From assembly GCF_005222485.1 (NCBI RefSeq), contig NZ_CP029078.1, positions 3,841,501 to 3,905,500 on the forward strand: a stretch of DNA of 64,000 bases, given 5' to 3'. How positions within the stretch are numbered: position 1 is the stretch's first letter; each line of letters begins with the position of its first letter. This DNA comes from Streptomyces griseoviridis (lineage in GTDB: Bacteria > Actinomycetota > Actinomycetes > Streptomycetales > Streptomycetaceae). Below are positions 27,210 through 38,370 of the stretch, one piece after another. The notes under the pieces are model-generated. The model ran no database searches and was not told where the DNA came from. It was given only the letters and a program-made list of their open reading frames with translations. The position numbers and the translations under genes were made by a program.

Positions 27210-28898
27210 ATGCAAACCCCCACACAACCCGCCTATCTGGCGGCCGAGCTGCGACTCCCCACGAACTGGCTCGACTACACGATCCTCGGTATCTACTTCG
27301 TGGTCGTGCTGGGAATCGGCTTCGCGGCCCGCCGCTCGGTCAAGACCAGCCTCGACTTCTTCCTGTCCGGACGTTCACTGCCCGCCTGGATCACCGGCCT
27401 GGCGTTCGTCTCGGCCAACCTGGCCGCCACCGAGATCCTCGGCATGGCCGCCAACAGCGCCCAGTACGGCGCCTACACCGTCCACTGGTACTGGATCGGC
27501 GCCATCCCGGCGATGGTCTTCCTCGGCCTGGTGATGATGCCGTTCTACTACGGCAGCAAGGTCCGCTCGGTCCCCGAGATGCTGCTGCTGCGCTTCGACA
27601 AGGCCGCCCACCAGTTGAGTTCGGTCCTGTTCGCCTTCGCCGCCATCCTGATCGCCGGGGTCAACCTCTACGCCCTCGCGATCGTCGTGGAGGCGCTGCT
27701 CGGCTGGCCGGAGTGGGTGGCGATCGTCGTCGCCGGCTTCTTCGTGCTGGCATACATCACCCTCGGCGGACTGTCGTCCGCGATCTACAACGAAGTCCTC
27801 CAGTTCTTCGTGATCCTGGCCGCCCTGATCCCCCTCACGATCCTCGGCCTGAAGAAGGTCGGCGGCTGGGACGGCCTGACCGACAAGCTCACCGCCTCGC
27901 ACGGGGACGACTTCGTCACCGCCTGGGGCGGCACCGGCATCGGCAGCACCAACCCGCTCGGCGCCAACTGGCTGACCATCGTGCTCGGCCTCGGCTTCGT
28001 GCTGTCCTTCGGCTACTGGACCACCAACTTCGCCGAGGTGCAGCGCGCGCTGTCCGCGAAGAACCTGAGCGCGGCGAAGCGGACGCCGCTGATCGCCGCC
28101 TTCCCGAAGATCTTCATCGTCTTCCTGGTGATGATCCCGGGTCTGGTCGCCGCCGTCCTGGTGCCCAGCATCGGCACCAAGGACTCCGGTCTCCAGTACA
28201 ACGACGCGATCCCCTACCTGATGCAGGAGTTGCTGCCCAACGGCGTCCTGGGCATCGCGGTGACCGGTCTGCTCGCGGCGTTCATGGCGGGCATGGCGGC
28301 CAACGTGTCGTCCTTCAACTCCGTGTTCACCAACGACATCTGGGCCAAGTACGTCGTCAAGGACCGTGAGGACGCGTACTACGTGCGCTTCGGCCGGCTG
28401 ATCACCGCGATCGGTGTGCTCGCCTCGGTCGGCACGGCGTTCCTCGCCTCCTCGTTCTCGAACATCATGAGCTACCTCCAGACGCTGTTCTCCTTCTTCA
28501 ACGTGCCGATGTTCGTGGTCTTCATCGTCGGCATGTTCTGGAAGCGCGCGTCCGCCAAGTCCGGCTTCTGGGGCCTGCTCGCGGGCACCGTCACCGCAAT
28601 GGTCAACTACTTCGTCCTCTACAAGCAGGGCGTCATCTCGATCCCCTCCGACCAGGGCGCCAACTTCGTCTCCGCCATCGCGGGGTTCGTGGCCGGCGCG
28701 GTCGTGATGGTCGTCGTCTCCCTGTTCACCAAGCCGAAGCCGGCCGCCGAACTCCAGGGCCTGGTCTACGGCACCCGCTCCCCGGGGCTCTCCGAGGCGC
28801 CCGCCGAGGGCGACGACGCCTGGTACCGCAAGCCCGCGCTGCTGGGCTGGGGCGCCGTGATCCTGGCCGCCGTCTGCTACATCCCGTTCTCGTTCTGA
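27210..28898 (+). CDS. Sodium:solute symporter (probable galactose/sugar)
   Basis: 562-residue SSS-family transporter with about 13-14 membrane helices. Family landmarks include the FFLSGRSLPAWITGLAFVSANLAATEILGMAANSAQYG segment after the first helix and a GLLAAFMAGMAANVSSFNSVFTNDIW segment late in the core. It is divergent from galTEK and shares its control region, so galactose or a related sugar is the probable substrate. A small membrane protein gene follows in the same direction. Confidence 0.9.
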   Translation: MQTPTQPAYLAAELRLPTNWLDYTILGIYFVVVLGIGFAARRSVKTSLDFFLSGRSLPAWITGLAFVSANLAATEILGMAANSAQYGAYTVHWYWIGAIPAMVFLGLVMMPFYYGSKVRSVPEMLLLRFDKAAHQLSSVLFAFAAILIAGVNLYALAIVVEALLGWPEWVAIVVAGFFVLAYITLGGLSSAIYNEVLQFFVILAALIPLTILGLKKVGGWDGLTDKLTASHGDDFVTAWGGTGIGSTNPLGANWLTIVLGLGFVLSFGYWTTNFAEVQRALSAKNLSAAKRTPLIAAFPKIFIVFLVMIPGLVAAVLVPSIGTKDSGLQYNDAIPYLMQELLPNGVLGIAVTGLLAAFMAGMAANVSSFNSVFTNDIWAKYVVKDREDAYYVRFGRLITAIGVLASVGTAFLASSFSNIMSYLQTLFSFFNVPMFVVFIVGMFWKRASAKSGFWGLLAGTVTAMVNYFVLYKQGVISIPSDQGANFVSAIAGFVAGAVVMVVVSLFTKPKPAAELQGLVYGTRSPGLSEAPAEGDDAWYRKPALLGWGAVILAAVCYIPFSF

Positions 28899-28935
28899 GC
28901 CGGCCCTGCGACCGGGGAGCCCCTGAGAGGAAACC

Positions 28936-29283
28936 ATGCCCGAACACCCCGACACCCCCGACAGCCGCGACAACGGCGGCTTCTCCGAACACGACGCCCA
29001 GCGCCAGGTGACCGAGTTGGAGGGCGAGTCGGCCACCGCGGCCCGCATCTTCGACCTCCGGCGCATCATCGGCGGCCTCTTCGTGGTCTACGGCGTCATC
29101 GTCACGATCGTCGGCATCACCGACGGCCAGGCCGCCATCGACAAGGCCCAGGGCGTCAACATCAACCTGTGGACCGGTCTGGCCATGCTGCTGCTCGGCC
29201 TGTTCTTCCTGGCCTGGCTGTGGCTGCGCCCGACCCCGCCGCCGGTCCCGGCGACCGCGCCGGACGACGACGCCACGACCTGA
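28936..29283 (+). CDS. Small two-helix membrane protein beside the symporter
   Basis: 115-residue protein with a polar N-terminus, two hydrophobic segments (about 45-65 and 78-100), and a Pro/Asp-rich cytoplasmic tail. AGAGGAAA precedes ATG 28936, 37 bp after the symporter stop, so it is probably in the same operon. No family name is recognised; a small auxiliary subunit is plausible from the context alone. Confidence 0.75.
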   Translation: MPEHPDTPDSRDNGGFSEHDAQRQVTELEGESATAARIFDLRRIIGGLFVVYGVIVTIVGITDGQAAIDKAQGVNINLWTGLAMLLLGLFFLAWLWLRPTPPPVPATAPDDDATT

Positions 29284-29298
29284 CCCGGACGCCGGCCC

Positions 29299-29997
29299 CT
29301 ACGGCAGCCGCGGGCCCGCTCCGCTGCGGTGGAGCGGGCCCGCGCGGTCGAGCAGTCCGGTGCGCGCGGCCAGGGCCGCCGCCTCCAGGCGGGAGCCGAC
29401 GCCCAGTTTCATCAGCACCCGCTGGACATGGGTGCGGGCGGTGGACGGCGCGATGCCCATGCCGGCCGCGATCAGCCGGGTGTCCTCGCCGTCGGCGACC
29501 CGCACCAGCACCTCGACCTCACGCGGGGTCAGCAGGTGCAGCAGCCGCTGGCCCTCGTCGTCGGGCTGGGCGGCCGGGTTGAGGAGTTCACCGAAGGCGC
29601 CCTGGAGGAGTTGCGGGGCGACGGCGGCCTCGCCCGCGCGGGCCTTCATGATGGCCCGCTCGACGCCCTCGATGCGCTCGTCGTGCCGGACGTAGCCGCA
29701 GGCGCCCGCGGCGAACGCGGCGGCGATGCCGCGCGGGCTCGGCACCGGGCCGAGCACCAGGACGGCGACCTGCGGACGCTCCTTCTTGATCCGCACCACC
29801 GGGTCGAACATGCCGGGCTCGGCCGGTGTCGCCGTCCCCAGCAGACAGACCTCGGGCGCTCTGGTGATCACCAGTTCCGCCGCTCCCGCGGCCGGCGCCG
29901 CGGCGGCCAGCACCCGGTGGCCGCGCAGTTTGAGCGCCGAGGCCAGCGCCTCGGCGAGCAGTCGGTGGTCGTCGACCACCATCAGCCGCACTCCCAT
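29299..29997 (-). CDS. LuxR-type regulator with degenerate receiver
   Basis: 232-residue protein with receiver-like domain (1-120) and LuxR HTH (about 150-215: LTPREVEVLVRVADGEDTRLIA, APSTARTHVQRVLMKLGV). The receiver begins normally (MVVDDH), but the strand that should carry the phospho-acceptor reads EVCLLGTATPAEPGM, with Gly in place of Asp, and the switch lysine region reads CGYVRHDERI. It is probably phosphorylation-independent, an atypical response regulator acting by another cue. It converges on the symporter unit (15 bp gap); no kinase is adjacent. Confidence 0.85.
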   Translation of the reverse strand: MGVRLMVVDDHRLLAEALASALKLRGHRVLAAAAPAAGAAELVITRAPEVCLLGTATPAEPGMFDPVVRIKKERPQVAVLVLGPVPSPRGIAAAFAAGACGYVRHDERIEGVERAIMKARAGEAAVAPQLLQGAFGELLNPAAQPDDEGQRLLHLLTPREVEVLVRVADGEDTRLIAAGMGIAPSTARTHVQRVLMKLGVGSRLEAAALAARTGLLDRAGPLHRSGAGPRLP

Positions 29998-30168
29998 CGG
30001 GCACCCCCCAGTCCCGGGCGGCAGCCCCCGCCCGGCTCCCCCCGCCCTTCATGCCCCCGGAAGCTACACGCTTGTTCGACGTTGCGCTCCCCCAACCGGT
30101 GAGATGTGCCCTGGATCGGCGGAAATTCTGGGTTTCCCCGCATTCGCGGGCGATGAGCGGTACGCGTA

Positions 30169-30198
30169 CGGCCCCGCCCCTGAGCTGGGGCGGGGCCG
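30169..30198 (-). terminator. Terminator after the PQQ-propeller genes
   Basis: Perfect 12-bp inverted repeat, CGGCCCCGCCCC (30169-30180) and its complement (30187-30198), loop TGAGCT, just beyond the stop codon of the minus-strand gene at 30216. Confidence 0.85.
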
Positions 30199-30215
30199 CG
30201 GGCCGCGGGCGGGGC

Positions 30216-32105
30216 TCAGCCGGTCGGGCCGAACGCCACCACCAGGTCCTTCTTCAGGGACGAGGTGCTCGCGAACACCCCGGACAGATACAGGTGGCCC
30301 TGGCTGTAGAGGGCCTCCGAGTAGGTGGGCAGCATGCCCGTCTCGGCCTCGCGGGCGGCCGGCGTCGACGGGTTCACCAGCAGCGTCGTCGCCTTGAAGG
30401 AGCCGCCGTCGAGGCTGACGACCTGGCCGCCCTTGTTGTACGGCGGACGCTTGTAGGCGATCAGGTCGGGGCCGTCCATGCGCAGCGGGGTGAGGGTGTA
30501 GCCGTCGCCCGCGTCGGCGCGCTGGCCGGTCTGCCTGCCGGTGCCGAGGTCGAAGGCGACGACCTCGTTGGTCTTGGTGTACTGCCCGGTGCCGTCGTGC
30601 GCCTCGGTCGGGATGTACAGCCGGTCGTTGCCGACGGCGAGGCCCGAGCAGTACTCCAGCTTCGAGATGCCGTCGCAGCGGGCCGCGTAGTCCTTGCCCG
30701 GCGCGGAGATGCGGGTGCGCAGCTTGCCGGTCTTGTTGTCGATGGAGAAGAAGTCCGAGATGCCGCTGCCGTCGCCCGCGCTGTCGCCGACGTCGGCGGC
30801 GACCACCAGCGGGTCGGTGGAGACGACGGCCGCGTACGAGATGCCGGGGGACATCTTGTACTCGGAGTTCACCTTCCCGGTCTTCGGGTCGATGGTCTGG
30901 ATGTGCAGCTGGCGCTCGTCGTAGGAGCCGCACCTGCGGACCGCGACGAGCTTGGCGCCGCCGCCGTACCCGGCGTCGTAGCAGGTGTCGGTGGGCTTCG
31001 GGGCCCAGAGCGGCTTGGCGGTGGAGACGTCGAAGGCGGCGCCGCCGCTGGTGCCGCCGACGGCGACGGTCCGCCCGCTGACGGTGACGTTGTCGAGGCG
31101 GACCTCCTGGTCGGCGTTCTTGACCGTCCTCGTCCACAGCTTCTTGCCTGCGTCGAGGTCGAGGGCGGCGACCTGGGTGCAGCCGTGGGTGGGCTTGGCC
31201 TTGGTCGGCATCGCGGGCTCGTAGACGATCGCGGTCAGGTCGTCGTCGGTCGTGTGCCTGCTGGCGGTGCAGACCGGGCCCGGCAGCTTGATCGACCACA
31301 GCTTGGTTCCGCGGTCGGGGTCGTAGCCGTCGACCGCGGCGACGCCGGTCTTCACGTACGCCTTGTCGGTGAGCCAGGAGCCGTACACCGTGACGGTGGT
31401 GGTGTCCGAGACCTTGGGCGACGGGACCCGGAAGAGGATCTTCCCGGCGGTGTCGGCGGGCACCTTCTCGGTGCCGCCGCCCGCGGTGTCCCCGCCGCCG
31501 TCCTTGTCGTCCTTGCCGCCGGTGCCCGCGGTGGAGCCCGCGGTGTCGTCCTTCTTGCCGTCGCCCCCGCCGGAGGAGGAGTACCAGACGCCGGCGCCGA
31601 CGATCAGGGCGATCGCCGCGACGGCCGCCACGATGATGGCCACCTGCGCGTTGCCCTTCCGCTTGCCGCCGGGCACCCCGCCCGGCGGGGGCGGCGGCCC
31701 GGGGTAGCCGTAGCCGGGCTGCGAGCCGTAGGCGGTGGGCTGCCCGTGGACGGGCGGCTGGCCGTACGGGTTCGGCTGACCGTACGGGTTCGGCTGACCG
31801 TAGGCGGTGGGCTGCCCGTGGACGGGCGGCTGGGCGTACGGGTTCGGCTGCCCGCCGGGGTAGCCGTAGCCGGCCGGCGGCTGCGGCGGCTGCCCGGCCG
31901 GGGGTGCCTGCGGGTAGCCGTAGCCGGGCGGCTGCGGGGGCGGGGTCGGCTGCGGATGGCCGTAGCCGGGCTGCTGGGGCTGCGGCGGCTGCGTGCCGTG
32001 GCCCGGCTGCTGCGGCTGGTCCTGTGGCTGCTGCGGGGGCTCCGGGGGGCCGAATCCGCCCGGCTGCGAGGGCTGGTGGGGCGGTGGGGGTGGCGGCTGG
32101 CTCAT
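30216..32105 (-). CDS. Pro/Gln/Tyr-rich membrane protein with PQQ-like beta-propeller (A)
   Basis: 629-residue protein: a cytoplasmic Pro/Gln/Gly/Tyr-rich N-terminus (about 1-145) with repeats such as NPYGQ and GQPTAYG, one membrane helix (about 152-174, VAIIVAAVAAIALIVGAGVW), a Gly/Asp/Lys linker, and an extracytoplasmic domain (about 200-629) with PQQ-propeller blades (LDAGKKLWT, FDVSTAKPLWAP, IDPKTGKV). Several cysteine pairs suggest disulfides. Function is unknown; propellers of this kind bind ligands or partners in Streptomyces sensor proteins. It is a paralogue of the gene immediately upstream, with 73 bp between them, and they are probably co-transcribed. Confidence 0.85.
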   Translation of the reverse strand: MSQPPPPPPHQPSQPGGFGPPEPPQQPQDQPQQPGHGTQPPQPQQPGYGHPQPTPPPQPPGYGYPQAPPAGQPPQPPAGYGYPGGQPNPYAQPPVHGQPTAYGQPNPYGQPNPYGQPPVHGQPTAYGSQPGYGYPGPPPPPGGVPGGKRKGNAQVAIIVAAVAAIALIVGAGVWYSSSGGGDGKKDDTAGSTAGTGGKDDKDGGGDTAGGGTEKVPADTAGKILFRVPSPKVSDTTTVTVYGSWLTDKAYVKTGVAAVDGYDPDRGTKLWSIKLPGPVCTASRHTTDDDLTAIVYEPAMPTKAKPTHGCTQVAALDLDAGKKLWTRTVKNADQEVRLDNVTVSGRTVAVGGTSGGAAFDVSTAKPLWAPKPTDTCYDAGYGGGAKLVAVRRCGSYDERQLHIQTIDPKTGKVNSEYKMSPGISYAAVVSTDPLVVAADVGDSAGDGSGISDFFSIDNKTGKLRTRISAPGKDYAARCDGISKLEYCSGLAVGNDRLYIPTEAHDGTGQYTKTNEVVAFDLGTGRQTGQRADAGDGYTLTPLRMDGPDLIAYKRPPYNKGGQVVSLDGGSFKATTLLVNPSTPAAREAETGMLPTYSEALYSQGHLYLSGVFASTSSLKKDLVVAFGPTG

Positions 32106-32178
32106 GGGGAGGACGCTCCAGGGACGCTCTGCGGGGACGACGGAAACGACGGGCGGGGGCGGGACAGCGCGGGCCTGG

Positions 32179-34062
32179 TCACTTGCCGTAGGCGAGCATC
32201 AGCTTCCCCTTCCCGGCGGCGCCGCCGGTCAGGCGGGTGGTGGAGAGGTAGAAGCGGCCGTCGACCCAGTCGAAGTCCTTGGAGAAGAAGCCGTTCTCGA
32301 CGCGGGCGGCGGACATCGGGTTCTGGAGCAGCTTCACCGGCGTGTGCGCGGCGGCGCCGGTCGCGATCGACACGACCCGGCCCGCGGAGTCGTACGACGG
32401 CTCGACGTAGGCGATCAGCTTGCCGCCCTCGGCCCTGACCGGCAGCATCGACTCGTCCGCGGGGGACTTGACCCGCCACTTCTCCTTGCCGCTCGCCAGG
32501 CTGACCGCCACGATCTCGTTGGGCCCCGTGGTCGCCCGGGTCGGCAGGTAGAGGGTGTCCGCGTCGGCGGCCACGCCCTTGCAGCCCTGGAGGTCGCGGT
32601 TGAGGATCGCGAGGCCGCACAGCGGGGCGAAGTCCTCCTGGACGGAGACCTGGGAGCGGATGGCGCCGCCGGAGCCGAAGGTGGAGATGTTCCAGGTCTT
32701 CTTGTCCCGGTTGGTGCTGTAGACGACCAGCGGGTCGACCGAGTAGACCCGTGCGACCGTCCACCCCTTGTCGATCCTGTGGGTCCAACGGGCCTTGCCC
32801 GACGCCGGGTCCAGCTCCTGGAGCTCGTCGTGGGCGTTCGACCCGCCGGCGCCGCAGGAGGCGACCGACAGCAGCTTGCCGCCGCCCGCGAACGCGGTCG
32901 GGAAGCAGGCTTCGCCGTACTTGGTCTTGTCGAACAGCTTGGCGCCGCTGTCCACGTCGTAGGCGACCCCGGACTGCGAACGCCCCACCATGAGCGTCCT
33001 GCCCGTGACGGAGAGGCCGACGGTGAGGGTGCTGTCGAACAGCGCGCCCTCGGGGAGCTGGGTCTTCCAGCCCTTCTTGCCGGTGGCGAGGTCGATCTGC
33101 TGGAGCTGGTTGCACTTGGCGCGGTCGCTCGTGCCGCTCTCGTAGGCGACAACGATCTTGCCGTCCGTGGAGGCGTCGGGGGTGGCCGCGCAGATCTTCT
33201 GCGGGAGCGTGATGGTGGCCCAGGCGGGCTCGCCGTCGGCGGTGCCGTAGCCGAAGACCTGCTTGTAGGCCGCCTTCACCGCCGTCTTCCCGGAGATCCA
33301 CATGCCGGGTGCGTCGGCGCCCGAACCGGGCACGGCCGGGGCCTCCTTGTACCAGAGGACCTTCGACTCGCCCGCCCGGCGGCCGGAGTTGAGGTCCTCG
33401 GCGCCGGAACCGCCTTCGCCGTCACGGGAGTCGGCCGACGCCGAGGCGGACGCCGAAGGCGACGCCTTCGCGTCGTCGCTCCGCGCGACGGCCGGCTTCC
33501 CGCCGTCGTCGTCACCGCCGCGGGTCACCGCGAACACACCGGCGCCGATCACGGCGAGCGCGGCCACCACGGCGCCGGCCACGAGCGCGGGCCTGCCCTT
33601 GAAGGGGGTGCGGAAGCCGCCCTGCGGGGCGCCCGGCGCACCCGGGTACGGGGGCTGCTGCGGATACCCGTGGCCGGTCGGGGCGTAGGGCCCCGGCTGC
33701 TGCGGCGCACCGTACGGCCCCGGCTGCTGCGGCCCGTAGCCGCCGCCCGGCTGCCCGTAGGGACCGGGCTGGGCGTACGGACCCGGCTGCGCGTAGGGGC
33801 CGGGCTGGGCGTAAGGGCCCGGCTGGTGGGGCGGCGGGGGTGCCTGGGGGTAGCCGTAGCCGGGCTGCCCCGCGGGCGGGCCCTGCGGGGGCGGCGGAGT
33901 GCCCGGCGGGGACGGCGGCTGCGGCGGCGCCTGGGGCGGCTGGGGTGGTTGCTGCGGTGGCGGCGGCTGCTGCTGCGGTGATTGCTGCGACGGCTGCTGT
34001 GGCGGCTGCTGCGGTGACCGCTCCTGTGGCGCTCCGAAGCCTTCCTGCGGCGGCTGAGTCAT
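32179..34062 (-). CDS. Pro/Gln/Tyr-rich membrane protein with PQQ-like beta-propeller (B)
   Basis: 627-residue paralogue of the neighbouring gene with the same architecture: a Pro/Gln-rich N-terminus (1-155) containing tandem QPGPYA units, a membrane helix near 163-185, an Asp/Ser/Ala-rich linker and a C-terminal propeller (IDLATGKKGWKT, DVDSGAKLFDK, LDPASGKARWTH, VSLASGKEKWRV). Sequence outside the framework motifs is well diverged, so the duplication is old. The repeat tract is encoded by near-identical DNA units at about 33720-33850. ATG 34062 is the only sensible start. Confidence 0.85.
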   Translation of the reverse strand: MTQPPQEGFGAPQERSPQQPPQQPSQQSPQQQPPPPQQPPQPPQAPPQPPSPPGTPPPPQGPPAGQPGYGYPQAPPPPHQPGPYAQPGPYAQPGPYAQPGPYGQPGGGYGPQQPGPYGAPQQPGPYAPTGHGYPQQPPYPGAPGAPQGGFRTPFKGRPALVAGAVVAALAVIGAGVFAVTRGGDDDGGKPAVARSDDAKASPSASASASADSRDGEGGSGAEDLNSGRRAGESKVLWYKEAPAVPGSGADAPGMWISGKTAVKAAYKQVFGYGTADGEPAWATITLPQKICAATPDASTDGKIVVAYESGTSDRAKCNQLQQIDLATGKKGWKTQLPEGALFDSTLTVGLSVTGRTLMVGRSQSGVAYDVDSGAKLFDKTKYGEACFPTAFAGGGKLLSVASCGAGGSNAHDELQELDPASGKARWTHRIDKGWTVARVYSVDPLVVYSTNRDKKTWNISTFGSGGAIRSQVSVQEDFAPLCGLAILNRDLQGCKGVAADADTLYLPTRATTGPNEIVAVSLASGKEKWRVKSPADESMLPVRAEGGKLIAYVEPSYDSAGRVVSIATGAAAHTPVKLLQNPMSAARVENGFFSKDFDWVDGRFYLSTTRLTGGAAGKGKLMLAYGK

Positions 34063-34176
34063 CAGCGCCTCCCCCGTTCCACTGATTTTTGGCCACGCGC
34101 CGGGCCGTCCAGGGCCTCGGGCAGGCTCAGAAAGTTCTCAGACGGCCCTTTCTATCACTCACCACCGACAACGGAC

Positions 34177-34217
34177 CGGGCCGGTTCATCCCCTGTTCCC
34201 AAGGGAGAACCGGCCCG
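34177..34217. terminator. Stem-loop between ABC-F gene and propeller gene B
   Basis: Perfect 11-bp arms CGGGCCGGTTC (34177-34187) and GAACCGGCCCG (34207-34217) around a 19-base loop. It lies downstream of the minus-strand ABC-F gene, which it probably terminates, and upstream of propeller gene B. Confidence 0.7.
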
Positions 34218-34249
34218 TGATGCCTCCGTTACGCGCCTTCACGCGCCGT

Positions 34250-36064
<1,815 letters not shown>

Positions 36065-36135
36065 TTCACTCCTGCTCGGGGGGACGGGTCAGCCTCCCAG
36101 GGTAGTGCGCGCCGGGAAGCCGACCCGCCGCGCTG

Positions 36136-36393
36136 TTACCCGGCCGCCCCGGTGCGGACCTCGGCGAGCAGTTCGTGTGCCGTGGTGTCGAGGCCCTTGA
36201 GCCGGGCGATCACCTTGATCAGCTCGACCAGGGAGGCGCGGGCCGCGTCGGTGGGGCCCTGGTCGACGAGGGTGCCGATCAGCGTGATGCCGAGGTTGCC
36301 CGAGTCGAAGCCGCCGGTGTGGAAGGCGGTGACGAGGTTGCCGTCGGCGTCGAAGGCGGGGACGGCGCCGTCGCCCGAGTAGCGGCCCTCGCA
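36136..36393 (-). pseudogene. Remnant of a peptidoglycan-recognition amidase domain
   Basis: An 85-codon minus-strand frame encodes CEGRYSGDGAVPAFDADG followed by NLVTAFHTGGFDSGNLGI and TLIGTLVDQGPTDAARASL. I recognise this as the middle of the actinobacterial PGRP/amidase-2 domain (usual form YEGRYSG...FNSGNLGIA). The N-terminal zinc ligand region and the GHRD-type C-terminal ligand region are missing; homology begins at about 36390 and fades before the stop at 36136. The fragment ends within about 20 bp of the ispE stop, so a deletion removed the rest. It is probably non-functional. Confidence 0.65.
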
Positions 36394-36413
36394 GGGCCTG
36401 GCGCGGGTCCGGT

Positions 36414-37313
36414 TCAGGCGGTGAGGACCGTGGCGCCCGGCGCGGGGGCCGCCGCGGTGCGGACCGTACGGCAGGTGCCCGAGGCGCGCAGCGAGCGCGC
36501 CACCGTCTCGGCCGACGCGGCGTCCCTGACCAGGAACGCCGTGGTCGGTCCCGAACCGGAGACCAGCGCGGTCAGGGCGCCCGCCGCCAGGCCGGCCGCG
36601 AGGGTGTCGGCCAGCTCGGGGTAGAGGGAGAGCGCGGCGGCCTGGAGGTCGTTGGAGACGGTCGCGGCGAGCGCGTCCGGGTCGCCCTTGGCGAGCGCGG
36701 CGATCAGCTCGGCCGAGGCGACCGGCTCCGGGATGTCCGCGCCGGCGCCGAGCCGGTCGAACTCCCGGAAGACGGCGGGCGTCGACAGGCCGCGCCCGGC
36801 CATCGCGAAGACCCAGCGGAAGGTGCCGCCGACGTCGAGGGCGGTCAGTCGCTCGCCCCGCCCGGTGCCCAGCGCCGCGCCGCCCACCAGGGAGAACGGC
36901 ACGTCGCTGCCCAACTCGGCGCAGATGTCGAGGAGTTCGGCGCGGGAGGCGCCGGTGCCCCAGAGCGCGTCGCAGGCCAGCAGGGCACCCGCGCCGTCCG
37001 CGCTGCCGCCCGCCATGCCGCCGGCCACCGGGATGTCCTTGGCGATGTGGAGGTGCACGGCGGGGCTGCGGCCGTACCGGGCGGCGAGCGCCTCGGCCGC
37101 GCGGGCCGCCAGGTTCGTCCGGTCCAGGGGCACGTGGGCGGCGTCGGGACCCTCGCAGGTGACCCGCAGGGTGTCGGCGGGGGCCACGGTGACCTCGTCG
37201 TACAGGCCGACGGCGAGGAAGACGTTGGCCAGGTCGTGGAAGCCGTCGGGGCGGGCCGCCCCCACCGAGAGCTGGACGTTGACCTTGGCGGGGACGCGGA
37301 CGGTGACACTCAC
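36414..37313 (-). CDS. ispE: 4-diphosphocytidyl-2-C-methyl-D-erythritol kinase
   Basis: 299-residue GHMP kinase of the MEP isoprenoid pathway, phosphorylating CDP-ME. The N-terminal VRVPAKVNVQLSVG and the ATP loop PVAGGMAGGSADGAG (about 97-111) are diagnostic, with the C-terminal ALVSGSGPTTAFLV. GTG 37313 is chosen because homology starts there, with AGGAG nine bases upstream. It lies downstream of rsmA in the usual actinobacterial order rpfB-rsmA-ispE. Confidence 0.96.
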   Translation of the reverse strand: MSVTVRVPAKVNVQLSVGAARPDGFHDLANVFLAVGLYDEVTVAPADTLRVTCEGPDAAHVPLDRTNLAARAAEALAARYGRSPAVHLHIAKDIPVAGGMAGGSADGAGALLACDALWGTGASRAELLDICAELGSDVPFSLVGGAALGTGRGERLTALDVGGTFRWVFAMAGRGLSTPAVFREFDRLGAGADIPEPVASAELIAALAKGDPDALAATVSNDLQAAALSLYPELADTLAAGLAAGALTALVSGSGPTTAFLVRDAASAETVARSLRASGTCRTVRTAAAPAPGATVLTA

Positions 37314-37448
37314 GGGCGGGAACTCCTGGGTCTCGACGGGGCCGACGGGGCTCGGCGCCCGCGCGGTTCGGTGCCGGCCGAAGGCGACGCGGCGGACGAC
37401 GGCACGGCAAGCGGCCGGGCCCGCCGCCGCCACCCGCCCCGCCGCGCG

Positions 37449-38312
37449 CTACCGGGGCTTGTTCTCGGCGATGCGGGCGAACTCCTCGACGGTGAGCGCC
37501 TCGCCCCGCGCCTGGGGCGACACCCCCGCGGCCACCAGCGCGGCCTCCGCCCCGGCCGCCGATCCGGCCCAGCCGGAGAGGGCGGCCCGCAGCGTCTTGC
37601 GGCGCTGGGCGAAGGCGGCGTCGACGACCGCGAACACCTCGCGCTTCTCCGCCGTCGTCCTGACCGGCTCGGCCCTGCGGGTCAGCGCGACGAGGCCGCT
37701 GTCGACGTTCGGGGCGGGCCAGAACACCGTGCGGCCGATCGATCCGGCCCGCTTGACGTCGGCGTACCAGTTGGCCTTGACGGAGGGGACGCCGTACACC
37801 TTCGAGCCGGGGGCGGCGGCGAGCCGGTCGGCGACCTCGGCCTGGACCATGACCAGGGTGCGTTCGATGGTCGGGAAGGTGGCGAGCATGTGCAGCAGGA
37901 CGGGCACGGCGACGTTGTAGGGCAGGTTCGCGACCAGCGCGGTCGGGGCGGGGCCCGGCAGCTCGGTGATCTGCATGGCGTCGGAGTGGACGAGCGCGAA
38001 CCGGTCGGCGCGCTCCGGCATCCGGGCCGCGATCGTGGCGGGCAGCGCGCCGGCCAGGACGTCGTCGATCTCGACGGCGGTGACCCGGTCGGCGACCTCG
38101 AGGAGGGCCAGGGTGAGCGAGCCGAGCCCCGGTCCGATCTCGACGACCGTGTCGTCGGGGCGGACCTCGGCGGTGCGCACGATCCGGCGGACGGTGTTCG
38201 CGTCGATCACGAAGTTCTGGCCGCGCTGCTTGGTGGGGCGCACGCCGAGCGCCGCCGCCAGTTCGCGGATGTCGGCGGGGCCCAGCAGGGCGTCGTGGGT
38301 GGGGCTGGTCAC
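37449..38312 (-). CDS. rsmA: 16S rRNA dimethyladenosine transferase
   Basis: 287-residue KsgA/RsmA enzyme dimethylating two adjacent adenosines near the 3' end of 16S rRNA. It shows [17 protein letters not shown], the SAM motif [15 protein letters not shown], the acidic AVEIDD, and the catalytic [14 protein letters not shown] 38312 gives the standard N-terminus. It sits between rpfB and ispE on the same strand. Confidence 0.96.
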   Translation of the reverse strand: MTSPTHDALLGPADIRELAAALGVRPTKQRGQNFVIDANTVRRIVRTAEVRPDDTVVEIGPGLGSLTLALLEVADRVTAVEIDDVLAGALPATIAARMPERADRFALVHSDAMQITELPGPAPTALVANLPYNVAVPVLLHMLATFPTIERTLVMVQAEVADRLAAAPGSKVYGVPSVKANWYADVKRAGSIGRTVFWPAPNVDSGLVALTRRAEPVRTTAEKREVFAVVDAAFAQRRKTLRAALSGWAGSAAGAEAALVAAGVSPQARGEALTVEEFARIAENKPR

Positions 38313-38370
38313 CCGACCAGGGTACGGGGCCGGGCGGGCGCCCCGGCCGCCCGGCACCGCGGACCGCCGC

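Noticed and set aside
31690..31960. Repeat array in the PQQ-propeller gene region as a DNA repeat element
   Set aside because: The repeats are in frame and encode the Pro/Gln/Tyr-rich tract of the protein; the same holds at 33650-33850 and 62430-62560.
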